Part shown: one piece after another, positions 9,265 to 18,444 of the stretch
How positions within the stretch are numbered: the first letter of the stretch is position 1
Layout of the letters: every line of letters begins with the position of its first letter
From: an uncultured Anaerolineae bacterium
GTDB lineage: Bacteria > Chloroflexota > Anaerolineae > CG2-30-64-16
Assembly (NCBI GenBank): GCA_937124585.1
Contig: CAKZKT010000137.1
Coordinates: 1-47,206 of the forward strand
Direction of reading: 5' to 3'
Length of the DNA stretch: 47,206 nucleotides
The notes under the pieces: generated by a model
What the model saw: only the letters and a program-made list of their open reading frames with translations
Database searches by the model: none
Told to the model about the DNA's origin: nothing
Program-made: the position numbers and the translations under genes

Positions 9265-9950
9265 GTCGGCCGCTCCTCGAATTTATAGCCGACACCGTAA
9301 ACGGTCTGGATATAGCGCGGATGGCGCGGGTCGTCGCCCAGCTTGGCGCGCAGATTTTTGATGTGCGCGTCTATCGTGCGCTCGTAGCCCTCGTATGCAT
9401 CGCCCTGGATGCGATCGAGCAACTCCAGCCGGGTGAAGACGCGGCCGGCGTTCTGCAGCAGCACCAGAAGCAGGTCGAATTCGGTCGGGGTGAGGTCGAG
9501 CGGCTTGCCGGCCAGCACAACCCGATGGCCTGCGATGTCGAGCGTGATCTCGCCGGCCCGCAAGAGCTCAGGCGTGGGCGCAACGCCCGAAGTCCGGCGC
9601 AAAACTGCCCGCACGCGCGCCACCAGCTCGCGCGGGTTGAACGGCTTGGTCACGTAGTCATCGGCGCCCAGCTCGAGCCCGATGATGCGGTCGGTGTCCT
9701 CCACGCGCGCGGTGAGCATAATGATCGGGACATTCCCTTCACGACGCAGCGTGCGCGCCACATCCAGCCCATCTATGCCCGGCAGGCCCAGATCGAGCAC
9801 GACCAGGTCGGGTTTCTCACGCCGCGCCTGGATCAACGCGGTCTGGCCGTCCTCGGCAGCGACGACGCTGTAGCCTGCCTGTTCCAGATATGCTCGCACC
9901 AATTTGACGATTTTGGTCTCGTCATCCACCACCAGGATCTTGGCGCCCAC
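9225..9950 (-). CDS. OmpR/PhoB-family response regulator
   Basis: A 241-residue response regulator. The receiver domain has the acidic pair in VVDDE, phospho-acceptor Asp53 in LVVLDLGLPG, and the conserved Lys in YVTKPFNP. The C-terminal winged-helix domain includes LDLTPTEFDLLLVLLQNAGRV and a late YIQTVYGVGYKFE. I use the GTG at 9950 because AGGAGG lies four bases upstream and the receiver domain starts immediately. The longer frame from 9986 would add an Arg-rich tail. It is probably phosphorylated by the overlapping downstream kinase. Confidence 0.94.
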   Translation of the reverse strand: MGAKILVVDDETKIVKLVRAYLEQAGYSVVAAEDGQTALIQARREKPDLVVLDLGLPGIDGLDVARTLRREGNVPIIMLTARVEDTDRIIGLELGADDYVTKPFNPRELVARVRAVLRRTSGVAPTPELLRAGEITLDIAGHRVVLAGKPLDLTPTEFDLLLVLLQNAGRVFTRLELLDRIQGDAYEGYERTIDAHIKNLRAKLGDDPRHPRYIQTVYGVGYKFEERPTWATARSIACAPN

Positions 9951-9994
9951 CTGACCTCCTGTTGTCGCGCGCCTGCGGCGCAACATATTCGCCG

Positions 9995-10744
9995 TCAGGA
10001 TAGCAGATCATTGTGAAGGCAAAACGAAGAACGTGCGGAGAAACCGTGAAGCAAGCCACGCAGCGGCTGCAGGCCGCTGCGATGAGCCACGATCAACTGG
10101 CCCAGATTGAAGACATAGTGCGCAGCAATCGTCGTCCACAGGCTGCCGCTGGCCAGAAAAAGGAGCGAAAACGCAACGGCGAGCAACGTCGCGCCGAAGA
10201 CGCCCCAGGCGCCCTGCAACCAATGCAACAGTCCGAACAGCAGCGCCAGCGGCCACATCAGCCACCAGGGCGGCATCAGCCAGCTCAAACCGCCCAACGG
10301 CAGCGATCGGAAAAGCAATTCCTCCAACGCGGCCGCCGGCAACATGGCTACACACACGCCGATCCACTCGCAGGCATTCGTCGGCAGGATATAACGCGCC
10401 AGCCGATCATCGGTCAGCTTGCCGCCCCAGCGACGCTCGATGGCGCGGCCGCTGACAGCGATGACCAGGGTCAAAATTAACCCGGCCAGCGCGCCCCAGG
10501 CCAGATCCTGGCCCAAATAGGCCAGCGACCAGCCCAATGCCTGAGCGCCGGGGCCCCACAGCACAGCGACGCCGACGCAGGCTACGATCAGGCCGAGGCG
10601 CACCAGGTTGTCGGGCCAGCTCAACATCAAATTGGTGGATGGCAACCAGCCTGCGCGCAACAGCTGGCCCGAACGGTAGGTGACGAATACCACGAATGCC
10701 ATGAGCCCACCAAGGCTTGTGGCGAACAACCAGGCCGTCAGCAT
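9995..10744 (-). CDS. CPBP-family intramembrane protease (CAAX/Abi type)
   Basis: A multi-pass membrane protein (about 249 residues) with the CPBP glutamic-protease motifs: EELLFR (motif 1), FGLLHW (motif 2 His) and a late HYVFNL (motif 3). Bacterial members process small membrane or bacteriocin-type substrates, or serve in immunity to them; the substrate here is unknown. The frame is open to an ATG at 10795, but those first 11 codons are read from a dispersed palindrome (10764-10797). I therefore prefer the ATG at 10744, or the GTG at 10753 behind GGGGAGAG. The gene sits between the response regulator and the secreted protease, all on the minus strand. Confidence 0.82.
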   Translation of the reverse strand: MLTAWLFATSLGGLMAFVVFVTYRSGQLLRAGWLPSTNLMLSWPDNLVRLGLIVACVGVAVLWGPGAQALGWSLAYLGQDLAWGALAGLILTLVIAVSGRAIERRWGGKLTDDRLARYILPTNACEWIGVCVAMLPAAALEELLFRSLPLGGLSWLMPPWWLMWPLALLFGLLHWLQGAWGVFGATLLAVAFSLLFLASGSLWTTIAAHYVFNLGQLIVAHRSGLQPLRGLLHGFSARSSFCLHNDLLS

Positions 10745-10763
10745 CTCACCCACCGCTCTCCCC

Positions 10764-10797
10764 ACGTGCCAGGCATCTTGCAGAGTGCCTGGCACGT
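10764..10797. repeat. Dispersed GTGCCAGGCA palindrome, copy 1
   Basis: Two perfect 12-base arms (10764-10775 and 10786-10797) around a 10-base loop; core GTGCCAGGCA/TGCCTGGCAC. It lies between two same-strand genes. A smaller dyad, TGCCA-CA-TGGCA, follows at 10807-10818. It shares its core with the copies near 27.1 and 33.7 kb. Confidence 0.9.
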
Positions 10798-10831
10798 AGA
10801 ACGCATTGCCACATGGCAGGCGCCGCGCAAC

Positions 10832-12949
10832 TCACTTCGGGGCGATGGTGTAGCTGTAGGTGGCCCTTTCGGTCGTCGTCGGCGCGATGGCGCTGACAAC
10901 CAGAACCGCCTCGCGCAGCCCGTCCAGCCGGGAAACAGTAACCTGACCACGACCCTCCGGGTTGATCGGCACGCGCTGCAGGCTGACCGTGCCATCGCTT
11001 CCTATCTCCAGAAGCTGCACCAACCAACGCTGGGCTAGCCTGTTATCAGTGCGCACCCAGCCGGCCGCCTCCCAACCGCCTTTGCCTTTCTCCGCGTCGT
11101 CGCTATAGCCGATCTCGGGGATGCTGATGTCATCAATCAACATGCCAGGGCCGTTGACAGCATCGTCGGTGACATACTCGAAACGCAGCAGTATCTTCTT
11201 GCCGGCAAAGGGGGTCAGATCAATCTTCTCTTGCACCCACTGCGGCGTCTTACCGCCGCCACTCACGCCGGTGTAGCCGGGGCCGAACGCGTTGCCGACG
11301 GGGTTCTTGTCGGTGGTCTGCTGGCCACGCAGGATCTGCCACTTCTTGCCGCCGTCGGTCGAGACCACCACGTAGGCGTAATCCCAACCGTCTTCCAGAT
11401 CATACCAGGTCGAGAAGGTGAGGGTCGCGGTCTTGACTCCGGTCAGATCGAACGCGCGGGTCAACGTGGGGTTGCTGTCATCGCCGCGATTCGACCACCA
11501 GGCATAGCTGCCGTTCGGTTTGGCGTTGACCAGGCCGACTACGTTCTGGCCCGTGAAGGTGATGGTCACCTCGCCCGTGCCCCGCAGCCGGATATAGTCC
11601 ACCCCGTATTGGCTCACGTCGGCCTTTTCGGTGATGGGGAACCGGCGATGGGTGGCGCTGACGGCCGGCGGATCCGGCTCGATCTCCGCGTAGCCAAAAC
11701 GGCCGTTCGGATCGGCCGAACGCTTGTTGACGTAATTGGCGATCAGCCAGTCCGCGAAGATATCCTCGAAGCGTTCGGGCCGGCCGGCTTTGGAAAGCGC
11801 ATCGTCGAAACCCGCAATGCTGTTTTCCGGCGAAGCCACCACCGCCTTGGTCAACGTCTCACCGAAACGATCCAGGAAATACTGCATAAACAGATAGGCG
11901 GCGCCGTAGTGCTCGATGTTCCCCAGGCTGGGGTCGCTCCAGGTCGTGAGCTGGGTGTCGGGCTTCGCCATGTAAGCGGCGTCAGCACCGCCCGGATCGA
12001 AGCCGTTGAGATAGCTGGCCAGCTCCGACATGCCTTCGTTGACCCACGAATCCTCGTTGCGGTCGTTGGCCCAGTGGATCATGTGCTGGAATTCATGCGC
12101 CAGCGTGCCGTCGTAGAAAGCCGTGTTGGGCCGGGCACTGTTGGAGTCGGCGGAGATGTAGAAGATCTCCTTCTCGTTGGAATAGGGATTCACCAGCCGG
12201 GAATACTCATCGGCCGAAGAATAGTAACCGGCCACGCGTCTGCCCAGGCCTCGCGCGTGAAGGATGTGCAGCCGCGGATCGTTGTCTATCCCGGGCGTCA
12301 GCTCGCTGCCGAAGAAGGCGCGATTGGTCGGATAGGTCTGCGTCGCAAAGCGATCGGCCGATCTCTTGAGGTCGCTCTCGTTCAGCCGGGCGGTGTCATC
12401 CACCCACATGTACACCACGTCGTTCATGTATTTCAGGGTGGCCGTCACCTGAAAATGTTCGTCGGTATCGCTGTTGGACACCCAGAAGACCTGTTTGTCG
12501 CCGACTTTGTAGGTGGGGGGCTTTGCGTTCACCACGACAGGGATATCAGTGACGCCCGGCTTGAGCCGCAGGGCCAGCTCGCGCTGATCGCGGATCGGCA
12601 GCACCGCCTGCGCCAGCTCGCGTTCCGTCTCGCCCGATGCAGTCGGCTGGGCAGTGGGCGTGGGCGGCGTCGTCGCGGTCGGCCGGGGGGTGACCGTCGC
12701 TGCGCGGGTCGGGCGGGCAGTCGGAGTGAGCTGCACGACCGGCGTGGTCAGTGCTGCGCGCGGGGTCGGTGGCGGCGTCGCGGTCACCAAGCGGGTGATC
12801 ACCGTCACCAAATCCACGGTCTCTACCTGGCGTTCCGCCGTGAACATGCCAACGGTGACGAACACGCCGAGAACCGTGAGACAGCAACAACACAACACCA
12901 ACGCCGCCGCGATCAAAATGGCGAGCAGAGTACGATTTTGAGCTTCCAT
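10832..12949 (-). CDS. Membrane-anchored secreted gluzincin metalloprotease with immune inhibitor A-like C-terminal region
   Basis: A 705-residue exported protein. The start is ATG at 12949, behind AGGGAG. The N-terminal helix (about residues 8-33) carries four consecutive Cys at 20-23. A Thr/Pro-rich linker runs from about residue 48 to 100. The catalytic domain has HEFQH at 285-289 and a further Glu305 in WVNEGMSE, a gluzincin pattern. The C-terminal half contains a beta-rich module (TLTFSTWYDLEDGWDYAYV, then VVSTDGGKKW) like that following the M6 immune inhibitor A peptidases. I cannot settle whether the peptidase domain is M6 or M30-like. It probably degrades extracellular proteins. Confidence 0.82.
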   Translation of the reverse strand: MEAQNRTLLAILIAAALVLCCCCLTVLGVFVTVGMFTAERQVETVDLVTVITRLVTATPPPTPRAALTTPVVQLTPTARPTRAATVTPRPTATTPPTPTAQPTASGETERELAQAVLPIRDQRELALRLKPGVTDIPVVVNAKPPTYKVGDKQVFWVSNSDTDEHFQVTATLKYMNDVVYMWVDDTARLNESDLKRSADRFATQTYPTNRAFFGSELTPGIDNDPRLHILHARGLGRRVAGYYSSADEYSRLVNPYSNEKEIFYISADSNSARPNTAFYDGTLAHEFQHMIHWANDRNEDSWVNEGMSELASYLNGFDPGGADAAYMAKPDTQLTTWSDPSLGNIEHYGAAYLFMQYFLDRFGETLTKAVVASPENSIAGFDDALSKAGRPERFEDIFADWLIANYVNKRSADPNGRFGYAEIEPDPPAVSATHRRFPITEKADVSQYGVDYIRLRGTGEVTITFTGQNVVGLVNAKPNGSYAWWSNRGDDSNPTLTRAFDLTGVKTATLTFSTWYDLEDGWDYAYVVVSTDGGKKWQILRGQQTTDKNPVGNAFGPGYTGVSGGGKTPQWVQEKIDLTPFAGKKILLRFEYVTDDAVNGPGMLIDDISIPEIGYSDDAEKGKGGWEAAGWVRTDNRLAQRWLVQLLEIGSDGTVSLQRVPINPEGRGQVTVSRLDGLREAVLVVSAIAPTTTERATYSYTIAPK

Positions 12950-13136
12950 CGAGTTTCTCCCTGTCCTGAAACCACTCGCGTAACGCACTTCGCCGGATTG
13001 CACCCGGCCAGCACAGGCCGTCGGCTCGTACTGCCGGGCTGGCCATCGCATGAGCAGCCACATAGCGGATATCATTTTACCACAACTCCTTGCGACGAGC
13101 CGTGTGCCGTGTTACAGAGAACTGCCGCGCTCACAC

Positions 13137-13166
13137 AAAAAACCCGGCGAGCATGCCATCGCGCTC
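13137..13166 (-). terminator. Weak intrinsic-terminator candidate after the 13.2-13.9 kb gene
   Basis: On the minus strand a short GAGCG...TGCTC stem (13149-13166, overlapping the stop codon of the upstream gene) and a GC-rich spacer are followed by six Ts (13142-13137). The stem is only about 5 bp, so this is tentative. Confidence 0.3.
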
Positions 13167-13893
13167 ATTGCCAGCACGACGCCTCGAGCGGCAGGACGCC
13201 GCCCGCATTGCTGTGCACACCCTCGGCCGTCATGTCGAGGAACATGTGGCCGATCGGCAAATAAAAATACGTGTACAGGCGCAAACAAACACGCATCCCA
13301 GGCTGGCCATCCTTGCGCGGTCGGACATCCTCCAACCCGACGCGCAGGATGGGACTCGGCGACTGGTTGCTGTACATGTACACTTCGCGCTGCGCGTTGA
13401 TGGCGATGCGCTGCGGATCGCCGCGCACGCGGGCTTCGGGTGGCGGCAAGACCAGCGGCGAGACCGCCAACGGGACGACGACCAGAGCCAGGCCGAGCAC
13501 GAAACGTCGGAACCCACCCCCCCGTGTTCCCCTGGGAAGCGCGCACACCAACGCGCGGATCACCATGCCCCAGCCGAGCAGGATCACCACATAAACCAGC
13601 GTGTTGGCCGTAAACAGAACGGCCACGAACTCGCTGCCCGCGGTTTCCCCACGCCAAAAAGGAATGGGGGCACCGGCATAGCCGGAACACAGCCCATCGC
13701 ATCCCGCCCGATAGTCGGCGACCTGAAAGGTGAGCCCGGACCACCAGCTCGCCGCGGGCGCCAGGGCCAGACAAATGCCCACCACCACGGGCCAGCGGTA
13801 GGTCTGCTGACGCCACCAGATGGCGCTCAACAGCGCCAGGAGCACGAGACCGATGCTCAGCAGGACGGCCTGCCACGAAGCTAAATACCACAT
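13165..13893 (-). CDS. Hypothetical multi-pass membrane protein
   Basis: A 242-residue protein I do not recognise. It has about four hydrophobic segments: two near the N-terminus, one at mid-protein (VLFTANTLVYVVILLGWGMV) and one after it (FVLGLALVVVPLAVSPLVL). A C-terminal domain of about 75 residues, probably extracytoplasmic, follows with a Tyr-rich VYMYSNQSP/LYTYFYLPIG region. The start at 13893 is four bases after the stop of the upstream BNR-repeat gene, so it appears to be the last gene of that operon. The frame extends to 13926, but only as an overlap with the upstream gene. It may serve the secreted BNR protein; that is inference from position only. Confidence 0.68.
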   Translation of the reverse strand: MWYLASWQAVLLSIGLVLLALLSAIWWRQQTYRWPVVVGICLALAPAASWWSGLTFQVADYRAGCDGLCSGYAGAPIPFWRGETAGSEFVAVLFTANTLVYVVILLGWGMVIRALVCALPRGTRGGGFRRFVLGLALVVVPLAVSPLVLPPPEARVRGDPQRIAINAQREVYMYSNQSPSPILRVGLEDVRPRKDGQPGMRVCLRLYTYFYLPIGHMFLDMTAEGVHSNAGGVLPLEASCWQ

Positions 13894-13897
13894 AATC

Positions 13898-16894
13898 CTA
13901 CGGCATACACCCCCGGATCGGCTCATCGGGCACAGGAAAGACGGTACGCGTGTCCGCGCCGTGCGCCCAAATGGTGGAGCGCGCTTCGATGTCGTTGAGT
14001 TGCACCCACAGATAGAGCCGGTTGCCCGGCATCGTGGCGCGCGCCACCGGGATGTTGTGAAACTCCCAGATCGGGTAGGTGATGGCGCCAGACGTGCGCA
14101 AAAGCGGGACGACTTCTCGCGTCAGCGGCCGGCCGACCTCGTGGTTCCAGGCGCCGTAGAGGGTCAATCCAATCGGCTGCCAGCCCACGGGAACAGACAG
14201 ACGCGTGCCACGCTTGAAAAACATGACCGCGACGTTCGCATGGGTCGCCTGGTTAACCGGCAGCTCATGGCCTGCGCCGTCGTGTGGCCACACGATCTGA
14301 ATGCGCGCGTCCACCGCCTCCAGCGGGCCGGTCGCCAGGCCGCTGGGGACATCCTGCTGGGGAAAATAGGTGCGCGGGTCCGCGCCGTGCGCCCACACAC
14401 TGGTCGCCAGATCAACTCCCCGGCTCCGCACCAGGAAATAGATCTTGTTCGCTGGGTCGGCGGCGCGGCTCACATCCACATCGTTGAGCTCCCAAAACGG
14501 GAAGGGCCGCCCATCTACCATGCGCTGTTGAGCCTCGCCCAGCGGCTCGGCCAGGCCGTTGTTCACCGCCTGCCACAGGACGATCTCCGATGTCCATCTG
14601 CAGGACACCGGTTCCACGCTGTCGCGCGCAAAAATCCGCAGGCCGATGTTCGCCCGCCTGGCCTCGGTCACCGCAACGCCGCCATGCGGCCAGACCAGCT
14701 CGATGCGCGCGTCGAGCGGCTGCGTCGGGGCACGCGGGACATCTGCGGCCGGCGACCGCAGCGCCCAGACGCCGACGTTCGCCGTGCCGATCAGCACGCC
14801 GGCCGCACTGTTCTGGTTGGATCGTTTGGTCGCGGCCGGGTCGGCGGCGATGGTAGATGCCAGGTTATCGCCCAGATCCGCGGCGATGTTGACCCAGGCA
14901 GCGCCGCCATCGGTGCTGCGATAGACGCCGCCGCCATCGCGCGTCGCCCACAGTGTCCCCGGCTGCCGCGCGTCTTGCAGCAAGCTGAGGATCGTGCTGC
15001 GCTCCGGCAGCCCCTGCGAGAGCGCCACCCACGTGCCGGTGGCCGGTTCTCGCCGATAGATGCCATCCGCGGCCACGCCGGCGTAAAGCGTCTGTCCTCC
15101 ATCGCTCGGCGGCCCGTTCTGAAGCCAGAGCACCCGTTTGCCCTCCAGCCCGGCCCGGCGCCATGAACGGCCGCCATCGGTGCTCTCCACCACCCCATCG
15201 GCCAGGCCAGCCCACACATGTTCAGCATCGGTCGCATCCACAGCCAGCGCGGTCACCTGGGTCGCTTGCGCCTCCTGATCCGCCGGCGCGATCGGCATCG
15301 GCTGCCAGCTCTGGCCTCCATCCGTACTGCGCAGCGCGGGTTGGCCGGCCAGGTAGATCACGCGCGGATCCGTCGCGGCGACACCGATGGCCGTATGGTT
15401 GCCCGCCGGGATCTCGACGACCCGCCAGTTTAAACCGTTGTCGTTGGTGCGCAGGAAATGCTGCCGCGTGGCGATCAACAAGCCCGTATCGGCCGCCGCA
15501 GGGTCGGCAACCCAGGCAAGCGGCGTCGCTTCGGGCAGCCCGCGGCCGGCCGGCGCCCATGTCCGACCGCCGTCTATGCTGCGCAACACCATCGGCGGCG
15601 CGGCAGTCTCGGCCAGGAAGCGGCTATCGGTCAGCGCCCAGATGGCGCCATTCTGGCCGGGAAGCAACGCGACGATGCGACTGTTGACGGGCAGGCCGGC
15701 GCTGCGCGGCTGCCACAGCGCGCCGCCATCCCAACTGATGAACACGCCGTGGCCGGTAGCCGCCAAAACGATCGGCCCGATCCCCTCGTCGCTGTAACCG
15801 GCAGCCGGAGCTGGACGTTGCGCGTGCACGGGCCAGGGCAAAAATTCGGATACACCGCCACTGCTCAATGCCCCTTCAAGGGGCTGCCAGGTCGCGCCGT
15901 TGTCGGCGCTGCGATATGCGCCGCGCTCGCTGCCCAACAAAAAGAGACCGTTGGCCAGGCCGCTCAACGCCCTAACCTGAATCTGGGCCGGCAAGCCGAC
16001 CGGGCTCAACCGTTGCCAGCTCACACCGCCATCCGTCGAGCGCTCGACGATCACGCCCATCTGCGGAAAGGCCCGCACAAACAGGATCGTCTGCGGCCGG
16101 TCTGGGCTGATGGCCAGGCGACCAGGCGCCGCAGACGCCGCGACCGGAGCAGCGACCGCGGTTTGAACCAGGCGCCAGGTCTCGCCGGCATCTTCGCTGT
16201 GATACAATGAACTATGACGCGTGAGCAAGAAAAGGCGCAGCGCGTCCTGAGGATGCGGGATGAGGTCTTCCACCGCATCATCGGCCGACTCCGTTCCGGC
16301 CAGCGGTTCGATCACGGTCCAGGTGAGGCCGTCATCGCGGCTGCGCAAAACATAGCCGGCCGACGTCGAGCCGGTGCCGATCGCAGCGAGATACAGGTAG
16401 CGGCCATCGGCGCTGCGCACGATGCGTCGGATGTTCAGGTCATCACGGCCCAGGGCCACCGGCATCCAGCCGCTGGATGGCGCCAGCGCCCACAGCCCAC
16501 CGGCCAGGCCCACGTAGAGCCGCTGCGAAATGGGATCGGCGTAGAGGGCCGAAATCGCGCCGGGCGGGAGGTCGTTCGTCAGCGGCTGCCAGCTGGCGCC
16601 GCCATCCCTGCTGCAGTACAGGGCATCGCTGCGCGCCGCGCGGCCCTCGGCCCAGCGCTGGGTCTGGTCATCGTGACGATAGGTCAGCGCGACGCTGACC
16701 GCGTAGAGGGCGGAACCATCGCTGCTGACGGCCAGCCGGCTGACGCGGCCGGCCGGCCCGCCGAGGGGTTGCCAGGCCGGCGCAACCGACTGGCCGTGCG
16801 CCGATCGTGTGAACGCCAGGAGCGCGGCCATCAGGAGAAGGCACGTGGCTAGCCAGGTCACCGGGCCGATTCGATTTGCCTGACTCATTCGCAT
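13898..16894 (-). CDS. Secreted BNR/sortilin-type beta-propeller protein with two C-terminal repeats
   Basis: A 998-residue exported protein with a signal peptide ending in an AHGQS-like site (about residues 14-36). Most of it is a WD40/BNR-type propeller array. At least eight copies of the S-x-D-x-G-x-[TS]-W Asp-box are visible, for example SRDGGASW, SRDDGLTW, SEDAGETW, STDGGVSW, SADNGATW, STDGGQSW and STDGGRSW. Such arrays resemble Vps10/sortilin and photosystem-stability-factor-like proteins and usually bind rather than cleave. Residues about 728-861 and 862-990 form two tandem copies of a domain beginning DARI-x-x-VWPH and ending WAHGAD-x-RT-x-FP. It lies downstream of the phosphoribosyltransferase (33-base gap). 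The ligand is unknown. Confidence 0.86.
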   Translation of the reverse strand: MRMSQANRIGPVTWLATCLLLMAALLAFTRSAHGQSVAPAWQPLGGPAGRVSRLAVSSDGSALYAVSVALTYRHDDQTQRWAEGRAARSDALYCSRDGGASWQPLTNDLPPGAISALYADPISQRLYVGLAGGLWALAPSSGWMPVALGRDDLNIRRIVRSADGRYLYLAAIGTGSTSAGYVLRSRDDGLTWTVIEPLAGTESADDAVEDLIPHPQDALRLFLLTRHSSLYHSEDAGETWRLVQTAVAAPVAASAAPGRLAISPDRPQTILFVRAFPQMGVIVERSTDGGVSWQRLSPVGLPAQIQVRALSGLANGLFLLGSERGAYRSADNGATWQPLEGALSSGGVSEFLPWPVHAQRPAPAAGYSDEGIGPIVLAATGHGVFISWDGGALWQPRSAGLPVNSRIVALLPGQNGAIWALTDSRFLAETAAPPMVLRSIDGGRTWAPAGRGLPEATPLAWVADPAAADTGLLIATRQHFLRTNDNGLNWRVVEIPAGNHTAIGVAATDPRVIYLAGQPALRSTDGGQSWQPMPIAPADQEAQATQVTALAVDATDAEHVWAGLADGVVESTDGGRSWRRAGLEGKRVLWLQNGPPSDGGQTLYAGVAADGIYRREPATGTWVALSQGLPERSTILSLLQDARQPGTLWATRDGGGVYRSTDGGAAWVNIAADLGDNLASTIAADPAATKRSNQNSAAGVLIGTANVGVWALRSPAADVPRAPTQPLDARIELVWPHGGVAVTEARRANIGLRIFARDSVEPVSCRWTSEIVLWQAVNNGLAEPLGEAQQRMVDGRPFPFWELNDVDVSRAADPANKIYFLVRSRGVDLATSVWAHGADPRTYFPQQDVPSGLATGPLEAVDARIQIVWPHDGAGHELPVNQATHANVAVMFFKRGTRLSVPVGWQPIGLTLYGAWNHEVGRPLTREVVPLLRTSGAITYPIWEFHNIPVARATMPGNRLYLWVQLNDIEARSTIWAHGADTRTVFPVPDEPIRGCMP

Positions 16895-16927
16895 GGCAGC
16901 CGCCTCATCTGATGTGCGCTCGTAATG

Positions 16928-17440
16928 TCAGTTGGCGCGCGGCCGGTGATCGGCCTCATCCGGGCCGCGCTGCGTCTCCCATGGATACACGATGATGCGA
17001 TCGGTGATCGCGGCATAGTGGTCGGGGCCACTCTCGCGGAACAGGTTCGCGCCGGGCTTGTAGTGGAGCACAGCCGTTTCCGGCGTGCTGCCGGCCGCCA
17101 GGATGCGCCCCCTGACCGTGGTCATCGTTCTGCCATGCGCCCAGATATCGTCCACGATCAGCACGCGCTTGCCCCGGATCAGCGCGTCATCGGGGAACTG
17201 GAGAAAGTTGGGCCAGGCCAGGCGTCCATGGCCGACCGTCGGGAATGCCACGGCGGCCGTCAAGATGGTGCGGATATCGAGCGCCTCGGCGATCAGGCCG
17301 CCGGGGATGATGCCGCCGCGCGTGATCATCAGCAGCGCGTCGTAGGGGCCGCGCAACTGGAGCAATAGGTGCTCGATCAGGCGAGCAACATCCTGCCAGG
17401 AAAGAAACTCCGGCGCACCGGGCAGAATCTCAATGCTCAT
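16928..17440 (-). CDS. Phosphoribosyltransferase-family protein (xanthine/hypoxanthine PRT-like)
   Basis: A 170-residue type I phosphoribosyltransferase. The PRPP-binding signature RVLIVDDIWAHGRTM is near residues 93-107, and the earlier MITRGGIIPGGLIAEAL segment is typical of xanthine-guanine enzymes. The C-terminal region (DRIIVYPWE) contains the aromatic base-stacking segment seen in Gpt-like proteins. The ATG at 17440 has GAGGAG upstream at good spacing. The gene starts 9 bases after the DapA-family gene and is probably co-transcribed. Purine salvage is likely but the base specificity is not shown. Confidence 0.87.
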   Translation of the reverse strand: MSIEILPGAPEFLSWQDVARLIEHLLLQLRGPYDALLMITRGGIIPGGLIAEALDIRTILTAAVAFPTVGHGRLAWPNFLQFPDDALIRGKRVLIVDDIWAHGRTMTTVRGRILAAGSTPETAVLHYKPGANLFRESGPDHYAAITDRIIVYPWETQRGPDEADHRPRAN

Positions 17441-17449
17441 GGCGACTCC

Positions 17450-18373
17450 TCAGGCCGACCGCATCGCGGCCGGCCGCCAAACCGGCAGGCGCTCTGCCAG
17501 CACGGCGAGCAAAGACGCGCGTTGTTCGGCGGTCAGTTCGATCTGGGGCGGCCGCACAGCAGTCGGCGGCAATCCGGCCACCCAGGCAAGGGCAGTCTTG
17601 GTGGCGGGCTGCAGCGGGCATGACTCCAGCAAACGACGCGCCTCGGAGAGCACTGCTTGCGCCGCCGCCACGTCGCCATCGCCCCAGGCGGCCGCCTGTA
17701 CGGCGGCGACCAAATCGGGGAAGACGTTCGCAGCAGCCGTGATCGAGCCGGCGCCACCGCCCCGGCACGCCGTGCCGACCAGATGATCGTTGCCGACGAA
17801 ATAGGTGAGCCAGGGGAAAGCCGCGCGGAAATGCTCGCCCTGTGCCGGGTCGCCGCTGGAATCCTTGATGCCATACAGCGCCTCGCGATGGCTGGCGTGC
17901 AGGGCCTGTAAGATCCCATCGGTGATCGGCACACCGGTCGTCTGCGGGATGTGATAGAGCAGCACGCGGCCGTCGGACGGCACCGCGGCGTCCATCAGAC
18001 GCTGAAACCAGGCGATGATGCCGGCATCGGCCGGTCGCTTGAAATAGAAAGGCGGCATGACCAGTACGGCCGTCGCGCCACACGCGAAGGCGTGCCGCGT
18101 CAGGGTGATGGCGTCGCTCAACGCGGCTGCGCCCGTGCCCGGGATGACGGTCAGGCCGTCGGCCGCGGCCATAGTCGCCTCGACGACGGCCTGACGTTCG
18201 GCCACGCTGAGCGACGCCGCCTCGCCGTTCGTGCCGCAGGGAATCACGCCGGTGCAGCCATGTCGGCGCAGATAGGCGATGTGCTCACGCAGCCAGGGCA
18301 GGTCCACCTCGCCGTCGGCAGGTCGAAAAGGGGTGACGATGGGGGCGAACACCCCGCGCAGGTCCATATCCAA
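17450..18373 (-). CDS. DapA/N-acetylneuraminate lyase-family aldolase
   Basis: A 307-residue TIM-barrel class I aldolase. Catalytic residues are visible: Lys170 in LYGIKDSSGD (Schiff base) and Tyr140 in LLYHIPQTTG. The substrate-carboxylate motif is GTNGEAASLS (usual form GTTGE). The family includes dihydrodipicolinate synthase, sialic-acid lyase, 2-keto-3-deoxygluconate aldolase and related dehydratases. The neighbours give no lysine-pathway context, so a catabolic keto-acid aldolase is equally possible. The start is TTG at 18373, six bases after AGGAGG; an in-frame ATG at 18367 is the alternative. It is the first gene of a minus-strand unit with the phosphoribosyltransferase. Confidence 0.88.
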   Translation of the reverse strand: MDMDLRGVFAPIVTPFRPADGEVDLPWLREHIAYLRRHGCTGVIPCGTNGEAASLSVAERQAVVEATMAAADGLTVIPGTGAAALSDAITLTRHAFACGATAVLVMPPFYFKRPADAGIIAWFQRLMDAAVPSDGRVLLYHIPQTTGVPITDGILQALHASHREALYGIKDSSGDPAQGEHFRAAFPWLTYFVGNDHLVGTACRGGGAGSITAAANVFPDLVAAVQAAAWGDGDVAAAQAVLSEARRLLESCPLQPATKTALAWVAGLPPTAVRPPQIELTAEQRASLLAVLAERLPVWRPAAMRSA

Positions 18374-18444
18374 CGATGCCCTCCTAGCGGCCGCTTCGGG
18401 CCGGCTTGACGAACGGGCCGAAGCAGCCGATTTGATCGCGGCCT

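Noticed and set aside
10745-10795. N-terminal extension of the CPBP protease
   Set aside because: The first 11 codons would be read from the dispersed palindrome; the ATG at 10744 precedes the first helix directly.
11231-13264. 677-codon plus-strand open frame
   Set aside because: It is antisense to the secreted metalloprotease, compositionally biased and without recognisable domains.
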